From NCBI GenBank assembly GCA_013397935.1, contig VZRN01006634.1, positions 529,756 through 593,755 of the forward strand: a stretch of DNA of 64,000 bases. Direction: 5' to 3'. The translations under genes were made by a program, and so were the position numbers. The DNA comes from Dasyornis broadbenti (lineage: Eukaryota > Chordata > Aves > Passeriformes > Dasyornithidae). This document shows positions 53,321-64,000 of this stretch, piece by piece. Position 1 is the first letter of the stretch; every line of letters begins with the position of its first letter. A model generated the notes under the pieces. The model was not told where the DNA came from. It made no database searches and saw only the letters and a list, made by a program, of their open reading frames with translations.

Positions 53321-54374
53321 GAGTATGTATTTATAGATGTAGTTTTATGTGTATATAGATATTCTGCTGAATTTTCTTACCAAATACCAGTGTGACCAGC
53401 TGATATGTAATATTGTCTGAGACAGAACCCATGCTTTAGACTTAAGTGTGTTAAATTAAAATACAATAAATCAAAAATACATTAATCACTTTTTAAAAAT
53501 CTTGTAAATGAAAACTGTGAAAAATGCTTCTTATATTTTGTCCAGTGACTCATTCTTTGGCAATAATTCTTTGGTAAAAAAAACTAATGTACTGGAGAAT
53601 CAATAAGCTTTCAGACATAGTATATCAGTGTGTTTCCTTTGTTGATCCATATTTTCATTATTAACAGTTTATGTCAGGAGTGGCCTCTGTGTATCAGGGG
53701 TATCTTTAATTTATTTCATCACTGTGGCATTCTTGACTGTTTGAGGGATCTCAGATACAATAAAGTCAGAAACCAAAATTAGGACTAACATATTGCAATT
53801 AAGATTGCCCAACTATATCACTTGGGGGCTGGATTTAATTCTATTGCTTTTTGTCTGAAAAGAATATTTCTGTGCTAAAAAACTTTTTTCTTCTGTGCTA
53901 ATAAACTTGGTTGAATTTCTGATTCCCATTTCATTCTAATTGTACAATCAACTATTGTAGATTTTTTATATTTTGTCAAGTGAATGTTATTGATTTCTCA
54001 AAAGACATAAAGCCAGAGGGAGTTTTATTTGCTAGAGAAACTCCCCACAATTATTGCTCTTTAATAACTACACTGGAATGGAATCACAATTACCATGCAA
54101 TTATGTTTTTTGTAATTTAACAATATTGTGTATATAGAGCAAAACATGCACTTTAGCAGAACTAATACAGTAAACTACAAATAAGTAGAACCTGATTTAG
54201 ATGTGTGGATCAACCTTCTCATTTCCATATATCCTGGGAATATATTCTCTGAACAACAGTCACAGTGTTCACATCGTTTTGCATAAGCCAACCACAGCAC
54301 AGGACCCTTCTGTTTCACAATATCTGCCCTTAGTCTGACTGTACAATGCACATCTTGCAGCTGAGGAACATGTT

Positions 54375-54460
54375 ATAGAATCACAGAATTGTAGAATAAT
54401 TTGAGTTGGAACAGATATTTAAATGGCCATCCAGTCCAATTTCCTGCAATGACCAGGGAG
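54375..54460 (-). mobile_element. CR1 LINE, very short 3' end
   Basis: It reads tagaatcacagaattgtaga, then gagttggaacagatatttaa and ccatccagtccaatttcctg, the antisense of the last part of the CR1 3' UTR. Similarity stops after about 86 bases. It has no coding part. Confidence 0.88.
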
Positions 54461-57400
54461 TTCTCTGACCAGATGCTCACATGACACACACAAGTATGAA
54501 GACAGGAGTGCCATTTACCCATAGCACAGAATTGCAGCCACTTCTTGCTGCTGCTGTTGTCTTGTCTTCTGCTGCAGTGCAGCTGAAATGCACACCGCTG
54601 GGCTGGGCCATGCAGGCTGCACCTGCCTCAGTTTGTGGTCACTTGAAGTGTAGGGTTTGGTAGGATAAAATATAGTTGGCAACTTCTCATTCAACGGAAC
54701 AGTTTAGTTCTTTGATAGGGAAGAGTATGCAGTTTGTGACTTGCACTCTGCTGCAAAATGAGGTGTTTCCAACTCAGCAATATTAAAACAACCTTTACTA
54801 GTTGGTGTCAGTCTGATATCTAGTGCAAGAAATTATTGTCACCCCGTACAACATTTACGCAGTCAATAAGGACTACAACCTGTAATTCACTTTCATCAAG
54901 TCTTTGGTGATTGCCCAACCTTGCCTACAGACAAGGGCATAGAAAGCTCAGTTTCTCTCTTTCACTGGCCAAGCAGAGATGTTCTGAGTTGTTTTCCCAA
55001 AAAGGCATGGGAACAATGCAGAAAGTTTCACAATTGTAGAAGAAGCACTGAGTTTTTGTCTAGAAAATATTTGGTCCCTGGTAGGTTGTTGTGATAGTTC
55101 AGATATTCACTGTTCCCTGTCAAAATATTTGCAAGATAATAATCTCTTGCTATTCAAGAGATGGATCTTAAAATGATCCTGTTGCAAGCTCTGAGATGAA
55201 ATGACTAAGCCCTATACAAAAGTTCTGACAGATTTTTTTTTTTTTATTTTGTGCGATTTTTAGATTTGTTTTTCTGTGAAATCAGAACTTCGATATTTGA
55301 TGCCATGGATTGTATGTTTGGTGGGAATTTTATAATTTTTTTGCCCTTCAGTTTAATTTTCTAAATTTCCCAGAAGTCAGAAATCACTGAAACTTTCTAT
55401 TGCATACAGCTATTCATGAAATAATAACCTCTTTGTGCCTTTCTGCACTTCGCTAGGTTTCATTTCACAAGCTCTAAGATGAGATCAATGGATTGAAGCA
55501 CTTGTACTGTAAGCCTGCCTATCATTTTGCATTTTGCAAAGATTTAGAGAGGAAGAAATAAAATCCTTTCTTAAGATGAGCTATTTAGCTACTTCTGTTA
55601 ATTCCAATCAGATTTGTGAGTTGTAAACAGCCCACTCATCAGGTTTAGTCTGTCTATATGTAAGGCAAGGACTGCCATGGTTCTAACTGTGAGACTAATA
55701 ATGTTATTTTCAGAACACCACACTCCCATAAGCAATACCCCTGGCCTTCATTTTCCAGTCATGGAACTTTAAATGAAACATAAAGAAGCTGGACAGAAAA
55801 AGGAAGAATAAAGATAGATGTGAAGGTAGAAGGAAGTAACAGAAAAATTGGGGAAAGAAAGAGTGGGAAGAAAACATAGTGGTTCACATTCCAGTGGTGT
55901 TTTTAAGAGAAGGGAAATGCATTCTAGCATGTGCACAGTCCTTTAATGTACGCACTTTATGTAAGCACTCCTTCCTTAGGGGTAGTCACATTGTAAAGCG
56001 TAGAAATACATTTAAGCTTTTATTTCACAAAGCTTGTAATCCATCATTTCTTCTCCCTGCATCCTTTCTCCTTTCTTTAGCCCCTAGTAACTAAATCATC
56101 CTTAAATAACTAAATAGCACTCTAGACAACACAAATTTTAAATCTCTGAGTTGCCCCTAATCCTAAAAGCAAAGAAAGTCTGCAGGTGACAGAATTTTGA
56201 GCGTAGAATTACAATTTCAGCATTTCTACTCTTCAGAAGGTTTCAGTGTTGATAGGATGAGATGCCTCTGTGATTAGCAGAATTAAATACCTCAAGTACC
56301 AGTATTGTACAAAGATGAAGAAGAACCCTTTGTGCTTTCGCAGGCCTTCATCTGAGGTCTGTGCTCAGAATACAGACTGTACAGACTATAGTGTAAAACT
56401 TTAGTTTAACCATGGCCATAGCAGCGCCTATCATGAGTCAGAGGTTTAATTTCTCACCTCAGGTGGTGGCAGGTTCAATTTCTATTTCAGCAAGAGGGTT
56501 CAAAATTCTAGAAGTAAATACTGACCAACAGGAAATTGGCTTTTGATTCATGCATTGACAATTGTCTCAACAGCATGGGAAAATAATATAAATTAGAGAA
56601 GCAGAACAGACCATGTCTTTTGGATGGCCTAGTTAAAAGGACCCTAATCCTTAAAATAAACTTGCTATCGTTTTACATGCTCATTTATTTAGGTACATGA
56701 ACACTGTCTTGAGTAGGAATATGATTAAGATTATGCAGGAAATAAGACATAAATAAGACCAAATCAATAAGAAATGGTTTACTAAAAAATGCCAGAAAAT
56801 AATTCATTAAATTTGTGTCCTTTCTTCCTCAGTTTTCTGATTGAATTTTTAACATCTGTATTTATTTTCTTTTTTTCAAAGCACTACTACTGCTTTGACA
56901 GACATCTACATTCTTCTGTAAATGCAATATACAATTTCATCAGATTAGTAAAATTATTCTTTTTTATATTATTTTTCTTAATTCCCACAGGATTTAATTT
57001 TTTATACAAAGAATAATATACTGCAATACAATTTGTGTAAGTTTCTGAGATTTTCCTGATTTTCCATTCTTTAATGAGTCTGTGAAAAGCACAGATTGCA
57101 GAGTCACCACAATCTGTCCTAAAGAGCTTAGCTGAAATGTATTGACATAATGGAACAGTTCCTTTCCCACCAAAATTTTCAGTTTTCTACTGACTCCAAA
57201 ATAGGTGAAGAAGAAGCTATGTTATACTTGTTTTTCTTGTCTCTGTACAGAAAAGTTTCCCATTCAAAATATTTTCCAGGTCACTCAGCTTCCTCTTCAT
57301 CTGCTGCTCTGATGCTACTTGAAGTTTTGCTAAAATGGAAAAACTGACAAAGCACTATACTGAACCTTGCAAAGTAAACCTTGCTAGCAGGCATATAAGG

Positions 57401-57750
57401 ATATAATGCAGAAATCTTACAGTTTTCTAAACAAATTTAAATTAATGGAATCAGACATTTAGAAAATACTGTTAAGCAATGATCTCACCCTAATTCAATG
57501 TGTTGGATGACCTTATAAGTAGGGGGTTTTGTTCATTTCTAGATTCTCCATATCAGTGAAACATCTATAGATTTTAGAAAATTATATATCAAGTAAAGAA
57601 TTTTATATTTATTTAGTTTTTCATTACCTTCATTATATTTCCATGTATTATGAAATAAAATTTATTGAATCGTCTAAGATTTTTCAAAATAATATATTTT
57701 TTCCATGCTAAAAAATTGAAAAAAAAAAAAAGTGGTTTCCCAAATTAGGC
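54461..57750. other. Unique AT-rich non-coding DNA
   Basis: No gene is recognised. A T run lies at 55233-55245 and an A run at 57719-57731, the latter just before the long CR1 copy. Frames at 54481-54663, 55879-56094 and 56789-57016 show no domain. Confidence 0.55.
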
Positions 57751-59714
57751 ATAAACAAGAGGAGTTAGCGACATGCTTGTGCCTGGAGGGCTGTGATCTT
57801 ATTGTCATAGTGGAGATGTGGTGGGATGGTTCCTATGGCTGGAGTGCTGGAATGGAAGGATTCAGGCTCTTTAGGAAGGACAGGCAGGGGAGTTGAAGAG
57901 AAGGGCATTGCCTTCCATGTCAGAGACCAGCTGGAGAGCATGGAGCTCTGCCTGGGGATGGATGAGGAGCTGAGCAAGAGCTCACTGGTCAGGATTAAAG
58001 GCAGGGCAGGGACAGGGGTCATTTTAGTTGGGGTCTGCTACAGGCCACCTGACCAGGAAGACTGAGCAGATGTGGTCCTCTACAGACAGATTAGAGCAGC
58101 CTCATGTTCACAAGCCCTAGTGATCGTGGGGGTCTTCCAACTCCTCAATAACACAGCAAGGCATAAACAACCCAGGAAGTTCCTGGAATTCATAGATGAT
58201 GACTTACTTCCTCAATGAGGAGTGTAAGAGAAGGGCTCTGCTGGATCTTGTTCACACCAAAAAAGAGGGGGTGGTGGGGAATATGAAGCTTAGGGCAGCC
58301 TAGTCTGCAATGACCATGAAATAGTGGAGGGAACCAGATCCTTAGGGCAGTGAAGAGGGCACATAGCAAGCTCACTGTCCTGGAATTCAGTAGTGCAGAC
58401 TTTGGCCTCTTTCGGGATTTGCTCAGTAGAATACCATGGGATAAAGCCCTGGAGGGCAGAGGCACCCACGAAAGCTGGTTGATATTCAAGAATCCCTTCC
58501 TCCAACCTCAGGAAAAATGCATCCTTACTAAGAGCAAGCCAGGCAAAAAAATCTAGAAGGCCTGTGTGAATGAACAATCAAAACCAAAAAGGAAGCCTGC
58601 AGAGAATAGAAGCAGGGAAGAATAGCTTGTGAGAAATACATAGAAATTGTCCAAGCAACCAAGGATCAGGTTAGGAAAGCTAAGATGTTGATAAAATATC
58701 TATCTAAAAGTTAAGGGCAACAAAGAAAGCTTCTCTAGGTAGGTTGATGATAACAGGAAGACATGGGAAATTGTGGGCATTCTCCAGAAGGAGACAGAAG
58801 GCCTACTTCCCCACAGCATGGAGAAAGCTGAGGTACTTGACTTTTTTGGCTGTCTTCACTGTCAAGTGCTGCAGCCACATCACCCAAGTCACAAAAGGAA
58901 AAGGCCGGGACTGGGAGAATGAAGACCCACCTGCTGGAAGGGATACCATCCAGAAAGACCTTTACAGCCTTGAGATCTGGGCCCGTACAAACCTCATGGA
59001 GTTCAACACCACCAAGTGAAATGTCTTGTACCTGGACTGGGGCAATCCCAAGCACAAGTACAGGCTTGGCCAAAAATGCATCAAGAACAGCTCTGAGAAG
59101 GACTTGGAGGTGTTGATGGGTGGTAACATTCATTTGCAGCCCAGAAAGCCAATTCTATCCTGGGCTGCATCCAAAGCAGTGTGGCCAGCAGGGTGAGGGA
59201 GGGCATTCCATTCCTCTGCTCCATTCAGCTCAGGGGTCCTCAACATAAGCAGGACACGGACTTCTTAGAGTGAGTTTAGAGGAGGGACAGGAAAGTTATC
59301 AGAGTACTAGAGCACTTCTCCTATGGAAACAGGATGAGAGAGTTGGGGTGCTCAGCCTGAAGAACAGAAGTCTCCAGACAGAGCTAAACGATGTCTGCAG
59401 GAAAGCTGAAGAAGGACTTTTCACCTTGCAGGTGTACAGGTAATGACAGGACAAGGGATATGGCTACAGACTGAAAGAGAGTAGGTTTATGTTAGATATT
59501 GGGAAGAAATCGTGAGAGTGGTGAGACACTGGCACAGGTTCCTCAGAGAAGCTGTGGATGCCCCACCCCTGGAAGTGTTCAAGGCCAAGTTGGGTGGGGC
59601 TTTGAGCCACCTGGTCTAGTGAAAGGTTCCCTGCCCATGGCAGTAGGGTTGAAACTAGATGATCTTTCTGGTGCCTTCCAAACCAAATCATTCCATAATT
59701 CTGTGGTTCTATGA
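57751..59714 (+). mobile_element. CR1 LINE, internally deleted copy with partial endonuclease
   Basis: The longest CR1 copy here. It begins inside ORF2 (ataaacaagaggagtt) and reads the apurinic-endonuclease-like region: VEMWWDGSYGWSAG matches the usual TETWWDDSHDWSA, and GVCYRPPDQED at about 58033-58065 matches the GVCYRPPNQ block. Similarity continues through the region between endonuclease and reverse transcriptase to about 58940. There it jumps directly to the post-catalytic part (cagcccttgag-like region, KYRLGQK, KDLEVL), skipping the reverse-transcriptase motifs including the catalytic aspartates. It ends with the 3' tail ttctgtggttctatga. Many stops and shifts are present, so it is inactive. 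The endonuclease cuts DNA at the target to prime reverse transcription in intact elements. Frames at 58190-59133 on the minus strand are antisense. Confidence 0.93.
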
Positions 59715-62433
59715 CTCCACTATTGAAATGATGACAGTTCCTTTTGGATTTCTCTTTTCTTTAAATATAATAAAAGCGGGGAAGACTGCATTAGTTATTT
59801 AAAAATCCTTGTCCCTTGATATCTTTCTGTCATGCAAAACAGGTACATGAACTGCATGTATCATCTTGGATTTACTACACCTGTACACATTGCCTGCATC
59901 ATGGAGTGACCATATTTTTGAGAGATATATATGCCAAACATTTGGAAATTTCAGGCATTTGCATGGAACTGGGCAGTGTCAAGGGCAATTGTTGAAGTCC
60001 TTTAAACCTTGGCTTCACTGTGGAGTTAATTAATGTGAGACAGCATTCTTGAATCACAGGTAGCCAAACGAAAAGCACTCATTCAGATAAATTTCACAGA
60101 TGAAGTTAGAATCATACATCCATAAAATGGCTTGGTTTGCAAGAGACCTTATAGTTCCATTGTCTGCTAGAGATAAAGTTGGTTATTAATATTTTATTGA
60201 TGTGAAAATTCATGTGACATTGAAGGGCTGCCATCAAACATGATTAGTGGAAGCTGGACATGTCATCTGCCATCTGCCATCATCCTGTCATATAGCACTT
60301 TGAAAACAAAACTCTTCCAATGGTTCATTAATATACATATCACAAATGGAATAATAATTTATTTTTATTTGTTTGGGTTATGTTAATCTATAGTATCTGT
60401 TTATTTGAAGTCTCTCTTGCTCTTGGCTGAATACAGTATGGAGCAGAACACATTGTCTTCAAACACATCTTGCAACTGCACTGGTATAAAGTAACATTTA
60501 AGCACTATTAGAAAATACATTTCTACTCAATTCCAATCTACTCATTAGCCTTTCACAACCTTGATTGCAAGTATTAATTTTCTCTTAATGAAACAGGAGT
60601 GGTTTGGGGTTTTTCTTTAAAAAAGAAAAATATATATATATTCAATTCTAGTGTAAACTTACAGGTCTGCAGAGACTTAATGGTATGACTTATGAGACCC
60701 TGTTTTACAGAGTGATTTTTAAAATCTATGCAAAACACTACTACCAATTCAAATAGGAACTTCAAGAAGGGATTTGTTTATATTTAACTTTTATGTAAAT
60801 AATTTGTATGACAGCTGTCTCCTTAAAATTAACACTTGAGGACAGCAACAACTTTAATTCAAGTAGCCATTTGGAAACACACTGCATTTGGAAAGCAATA
60901 CTCCTATTGTGTGTATTTGATCAGAACAAAATTGCCGATGTTGCATCACTGAAAGGATTATCCAAAAGGAAGGAAATATTTCATGAAGTGTTTTAACTAC
61001 TTGTTTTCTGTAACTGCCCATAAAAAAAAAAGAGAAAAATATGGCCAGATATTGGTTAAATTTAATTTTAAGTATTGATGGGAAAAACAGAGATTCCATG
61101 AAGGTTTCAGTCCAGAATTATAGAAAATAAAACGTGAAAATGAGTGTTGGGATATATTTTCATTTCCATAAAGCAGGAGAAAGCCTATATCTTCCACATC
61201 ATTTTGTGGTGATTTTTCTTTTTATGTGTCGTGAATAACTCTGCCCAGATGTCCCTGTGGGGAAGAGCACACTGAGGTGCAGGATGCTGCATTTTTGTGC
61301 AAACTGCGGAGAAATTCTAAGCAAATCACTGCATCTCTGCTCCAGTTCCCTTTGTGTGAAGCTCTGACTGCTTCTAGCTTTCTGTCTTTTTTCCCGCGTA
61401 GAAATAGTTTATTCCTAAATTACCTGCTACTGCATCTTCGTGCAAAATGCAGTGAAGCCCTGACTTTCACTGTACAGTTTGGATTCACTGACTAAAGATC
61501 AAATAGCTGTTCAAATCTGCCAATTTCAATTCAATAATTTAGAGTTCTCTCAATAATAAAGATTACAAAAAAGAGATAGAAATTAATCTCAGATTATTTG
61601 TCAATAATTTTAAAATAAGTAATGTGGTTCTCTGAGTGTTAAATCTTAATCTATTATATTTGCAACTGAATATGAGCCATTGATAACAGAGTGTTATGAA
61701 ACAAATAGATTTATGCTTTCCACTACTCAGAGGTTTTTAATCTTTCTTTAGTCAGTCCTCTCTCATTTATGAAGTAAAACCATCAATACTTTCAGCAGTG
61801 ATAAAAATCTTTGAAATATACATGCTCTAATTTTTCATCTAGATCACAGAAAACTGAAATTTGGACGACTCAGAACAAAAATAAATTTTCTCCCATCTTC
61901 CTTGGAGAACATTATTTAAAAAAAAATTAAGAAGGAATAAAAGATCTGTTTCAAAAAACAAATAAACAGTCTATGTGTCATGCACTAATCAGTTGTACCG
62001 TACCACTGTCAATGCTAGCTCTGTGAAAGATGAAAAAAGGCAGAGGAAGAGAAGATAGCCCACTAAAAACTGCACACACACAGGTTGCCAGTTTTCCAGG
62101 ACATTTACATCTCAAGTGCGTGCTACACTCTTTCACCATCCTTCTAGCTTTTAAACTCTCACTCTTTATAATGATAATGAAGAAACCAGGCAGCAGATGC
62201 TTCATCTTAACCATGAAAGAGAGGGTAAAGTGTGACTCTGGATATTCTTCAGAAAATGAAGATCATGATAAACAGACACTTGGGAGATTAGCTGTGTTCA
62301 AAGCATTCAAAAATGTGGAGAAACTCATTAGTGTTATATCATATGGCTACTCTCCAGGGTTAAAAAACATGATAAAGTTTATGTTAGTGTAGATACAAGT
62401 GGACTACAAAATAAATAATTTTATTAGTTCAGT

Positions 62434-62449
62434 ATCTCTCTCTCTCTCT
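62434..62449. repeat. (TC)n microsatellite
   Basis: About eight TC units; more CT-rich sequence and a T run follow at 62490-62523. Confidence 0.9.
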
Positions 62450-62503
62450 GTGATATTGTGAAGAAACTCTTTTTTTCTGATGCATGTTTCTTTTCTCTCT
62501 CTC

Positions 62504-62523
62504 TTTTTTTTTTTTTTTTTTTT
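62504..62523. repeat. T homopolymer run
   Basis: Twenty T after a CT-rich tract. Confidence 0.9.
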
Positions 62524-63364
62524 AATTTTTTTATTTGCTGTGGATAAACAAATATCTGAGTTTGCTGAGCAGGTTTGTTTGTTGCCAGCACCTGTTATCT
62601 GCAAGCTAGGATACAGGCTCTGTGAAGCCAAAGAACATTAAAAGTGAGCAAGCTCTTCAACTCTCATGATAATTAGAAAAAAGATAGAAGAAGTGCAAGG
62701 GGAACATAGAGAATGGCAGGATATATTTTGAAAGATGAAAGGAACCTAGAAGAGCAGCAGTCTAATTAAACCAGAAGTGGACATGTTACAACCGAAGCAC
62801 TCCTCTGTAAATGACACATCGTTAAAAGACATTAAAGCTTCGTTCCTGAAGAAAATTTGTTACTACTAAAATAAGAGGAGAAAAACATGAGAGAGAGACT
62901 AAATTGATGTTATAAACTCCAACCGTCTAAGAATAAAGATAAAGGGATGAAAGAAAAAGACCTTTTAAATAAGCTAATTCTGAAAGACATCAGAGAAAAC
63001 AAAATACAGACTATTAGAATAAAAAAAATAGTCATAAGAGCTAAAATGTTGATAATAATTATTTTCATATCTTCTATTACTCTATTCATATGATCAAAAC
63101 ATTCTTCATTAACTTGACGAAGGTGTCAGAGCACCCACAGTTTATTACTACTAAAAATAGTAACCATTTATTGATGCATGCAGGCAAGAGAGGTTAACTT
63201 TTCAAGAGCAATTATTGTGTTTGGTACTGTAACTTTTAGTTACCCAACATTTGACTTATAACAGGCCTGCTGTCTAGAGGAGCTAAGTACTCCCTATTCC
63301 TCCTGAATTCTGAAACATTTCCAGTGGCCTTTTTTAAGCCTATGGCATTACTCTCTCATTAGGG

Positions 63365-63385
63365 AAAAAAAAAAAAAAAAAAAAA
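63365..63385. repeat. A homopolymer run
   Basis: Twenty-one consecutive A in unique DNA; the longest A run of the window. Confidence 0.9.
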
Positions 63386-64000
63386 GGGATCATCCACCTG
63401 CAGTAGCCAGCTCTTCAGCAGGGGCTTTAAGCTGTGAATCACACAAACCCATGGAAAGATCTGAAGCAGAAGAATTCATACCTACCTACCTATTTTTCTT
63501 TTCACATCTTGATCAAGCTACTAGGCTATGTTGTGGACAGCTGCATCAAAAAATTAGAAATGGATTCAGTAAAACTTTGCTGTAAATATACTCCAGTAGT
63601 GACATGATGCTTTTGCTTTCTTTTAATAAGCATGTATTAACATAAAAACTCTGAAGTGTAACTGAACAATATGTGATACGAACATCTATTAGTAAAGCAC
63701 AAAATAGTAGTAGTTTGCCTTAAAATCTGCAACAGAAAGAGTAGCTAAGGTCATTTGTAGTTTGGGATAGTCCCTTTAACAACCCAGACTAAATAGTGCT
63801 TCATCAAAAGTCCATCTCAGGAAGACAGAAATAAATTTTCTTCCAGTTTTGGTTAGTTGGTTGGCTGGGGTTTTTTTCACTAAAGTAGCTGTTTTTGCAA
63901 TTGGATTTCATTGGCTTGGATGAGGGCTCACACTACAGCGCAATATATACAGTTAAGTATGCTGAATGGAAAAGTAAGGGTGTAAAAAATTGTGAAAACA

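Larger units (their letters stand above)
40161..54374. other. Unique AT-rich non-coding DNA
   Basis: The longest stretch without a clear interspersed repeat. It contains a perfect GC-rich hairpin (41596-41618), a 32-base imperfect tandem duplication (46734-46796), T and A runs (46541-46554, 48422-48439, 52341-52358, 52571-52583), ATTAG and TTA short tandem repeats (47942-47957, 48060-48075) and a TATGTACA-type palindrome (53299-53320). Frames such as 42869-43162, 48940-49230 (minus) and 53159-53395 show no recognisable domain. No gene is recognised. Confidence 0.5.
59715..64000. other. Unique AT-rich non-coding DNA
   Basis: No gene is recognised. It holds a G/T tract plus (TA)n at 60601-60641, a catctgc short tandem repeat near 60264-60280, a (TC)n run (62434-62449), a T run (62504-62523), an A run (63365-63385) and a G/T tract at 63850-63878. 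The 120-codon plus frame at 62030-62392 has no recognisable domain. Blocks at about 60000-60350 and 61240-61500 are more complex than the surroundings and may be conserved non-coding DNA. Confidence 0.5.

Noticed and set aside
58190..59133. Overlapping minus-strand ORFs of 95-132 codons
   Set aside because: Antisense to the long plus-strand CR1 copy.
62030..62392. 120-codon plus-strand ORF
   Set aside because: No recognisable domain or splice signal; chance frame most likely.
1..64000. CRISPR arrays, operons, tRNA, rRNA or known microRNA genes
   Set aside because: No regularly spaced repeats, no tRNA-like cloverleaf blocks and no known small RNA sequences were seen; the repeats present are avian.

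Overview
This window looks like a gene-poor stretch of a bird chromosome, either intergenic or deep inside a very large intron. The main evidence is its repeats. There are six clear CR1 LINE copies ending in the avian CR1 tail (ATTCTATGA-type, or the reverse complement TCATAGAATC), and two avian-type endogenous-retrovirus solo LTRs. The unique DNA between them is AT-rich, with A/T runs, short CA and TATA microsatellites and scattered G/T tracts of the GGTTTGGGGTTTTT kind. I assign it to birds, perhaps a songbird or relative, with good confidence for bird and low confidence below that. I see no bacterial features such as operons, ribosome binding sites or CRISPR.

Layout. 1-10777 is unique AT-rich DNA with one exon-like segment on the minus strand (5474-5580). 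10778-13376 is a CR1 cluster: a minus-strand 3' fragment, a decayed reverse-transcriptase motif A remnant (about 11541-11612) and a plus-strand 3' fragment. 13377-19070 is unique DNA with a (CA)n tract and possible conserved non-coding DNA. 19071-19785 is a GC-rich solo LTR with a CTCF-like motif. 20749-21416 and 26133-26395 are minus-strand CR1 fragments, with an exon-like segment between them (22746-22831, plus strand). 33761-34175 is a second, different solo LTR. 37490-38389 is an unusual run of open frame broken by only two stops. 38774-38805 is a 32-base assembly gap. 39240-40160 is a GC-richer stretch open on both strands. 54375-54460 is a short CR1 end. 57751-59714 is the longest CR1 copy; it keeps parts of the endonuclease region and the 3' end but has lost the reverse-transcriptase core.

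No known protein-coding gene, tRNA, rRNA or known small RNA could be recognised. The longer ORFs are mostly CR1 or LTR antisense reading, or chance frames. The most interesting leads are the CTCF-like site inside the LTR, the long near-open frame at 37490-38389, and the two exon-like segments with good splice sites. None of these amounts to a described or new system on sequence alone. They need comparison with other bird genomes and with RNA data.
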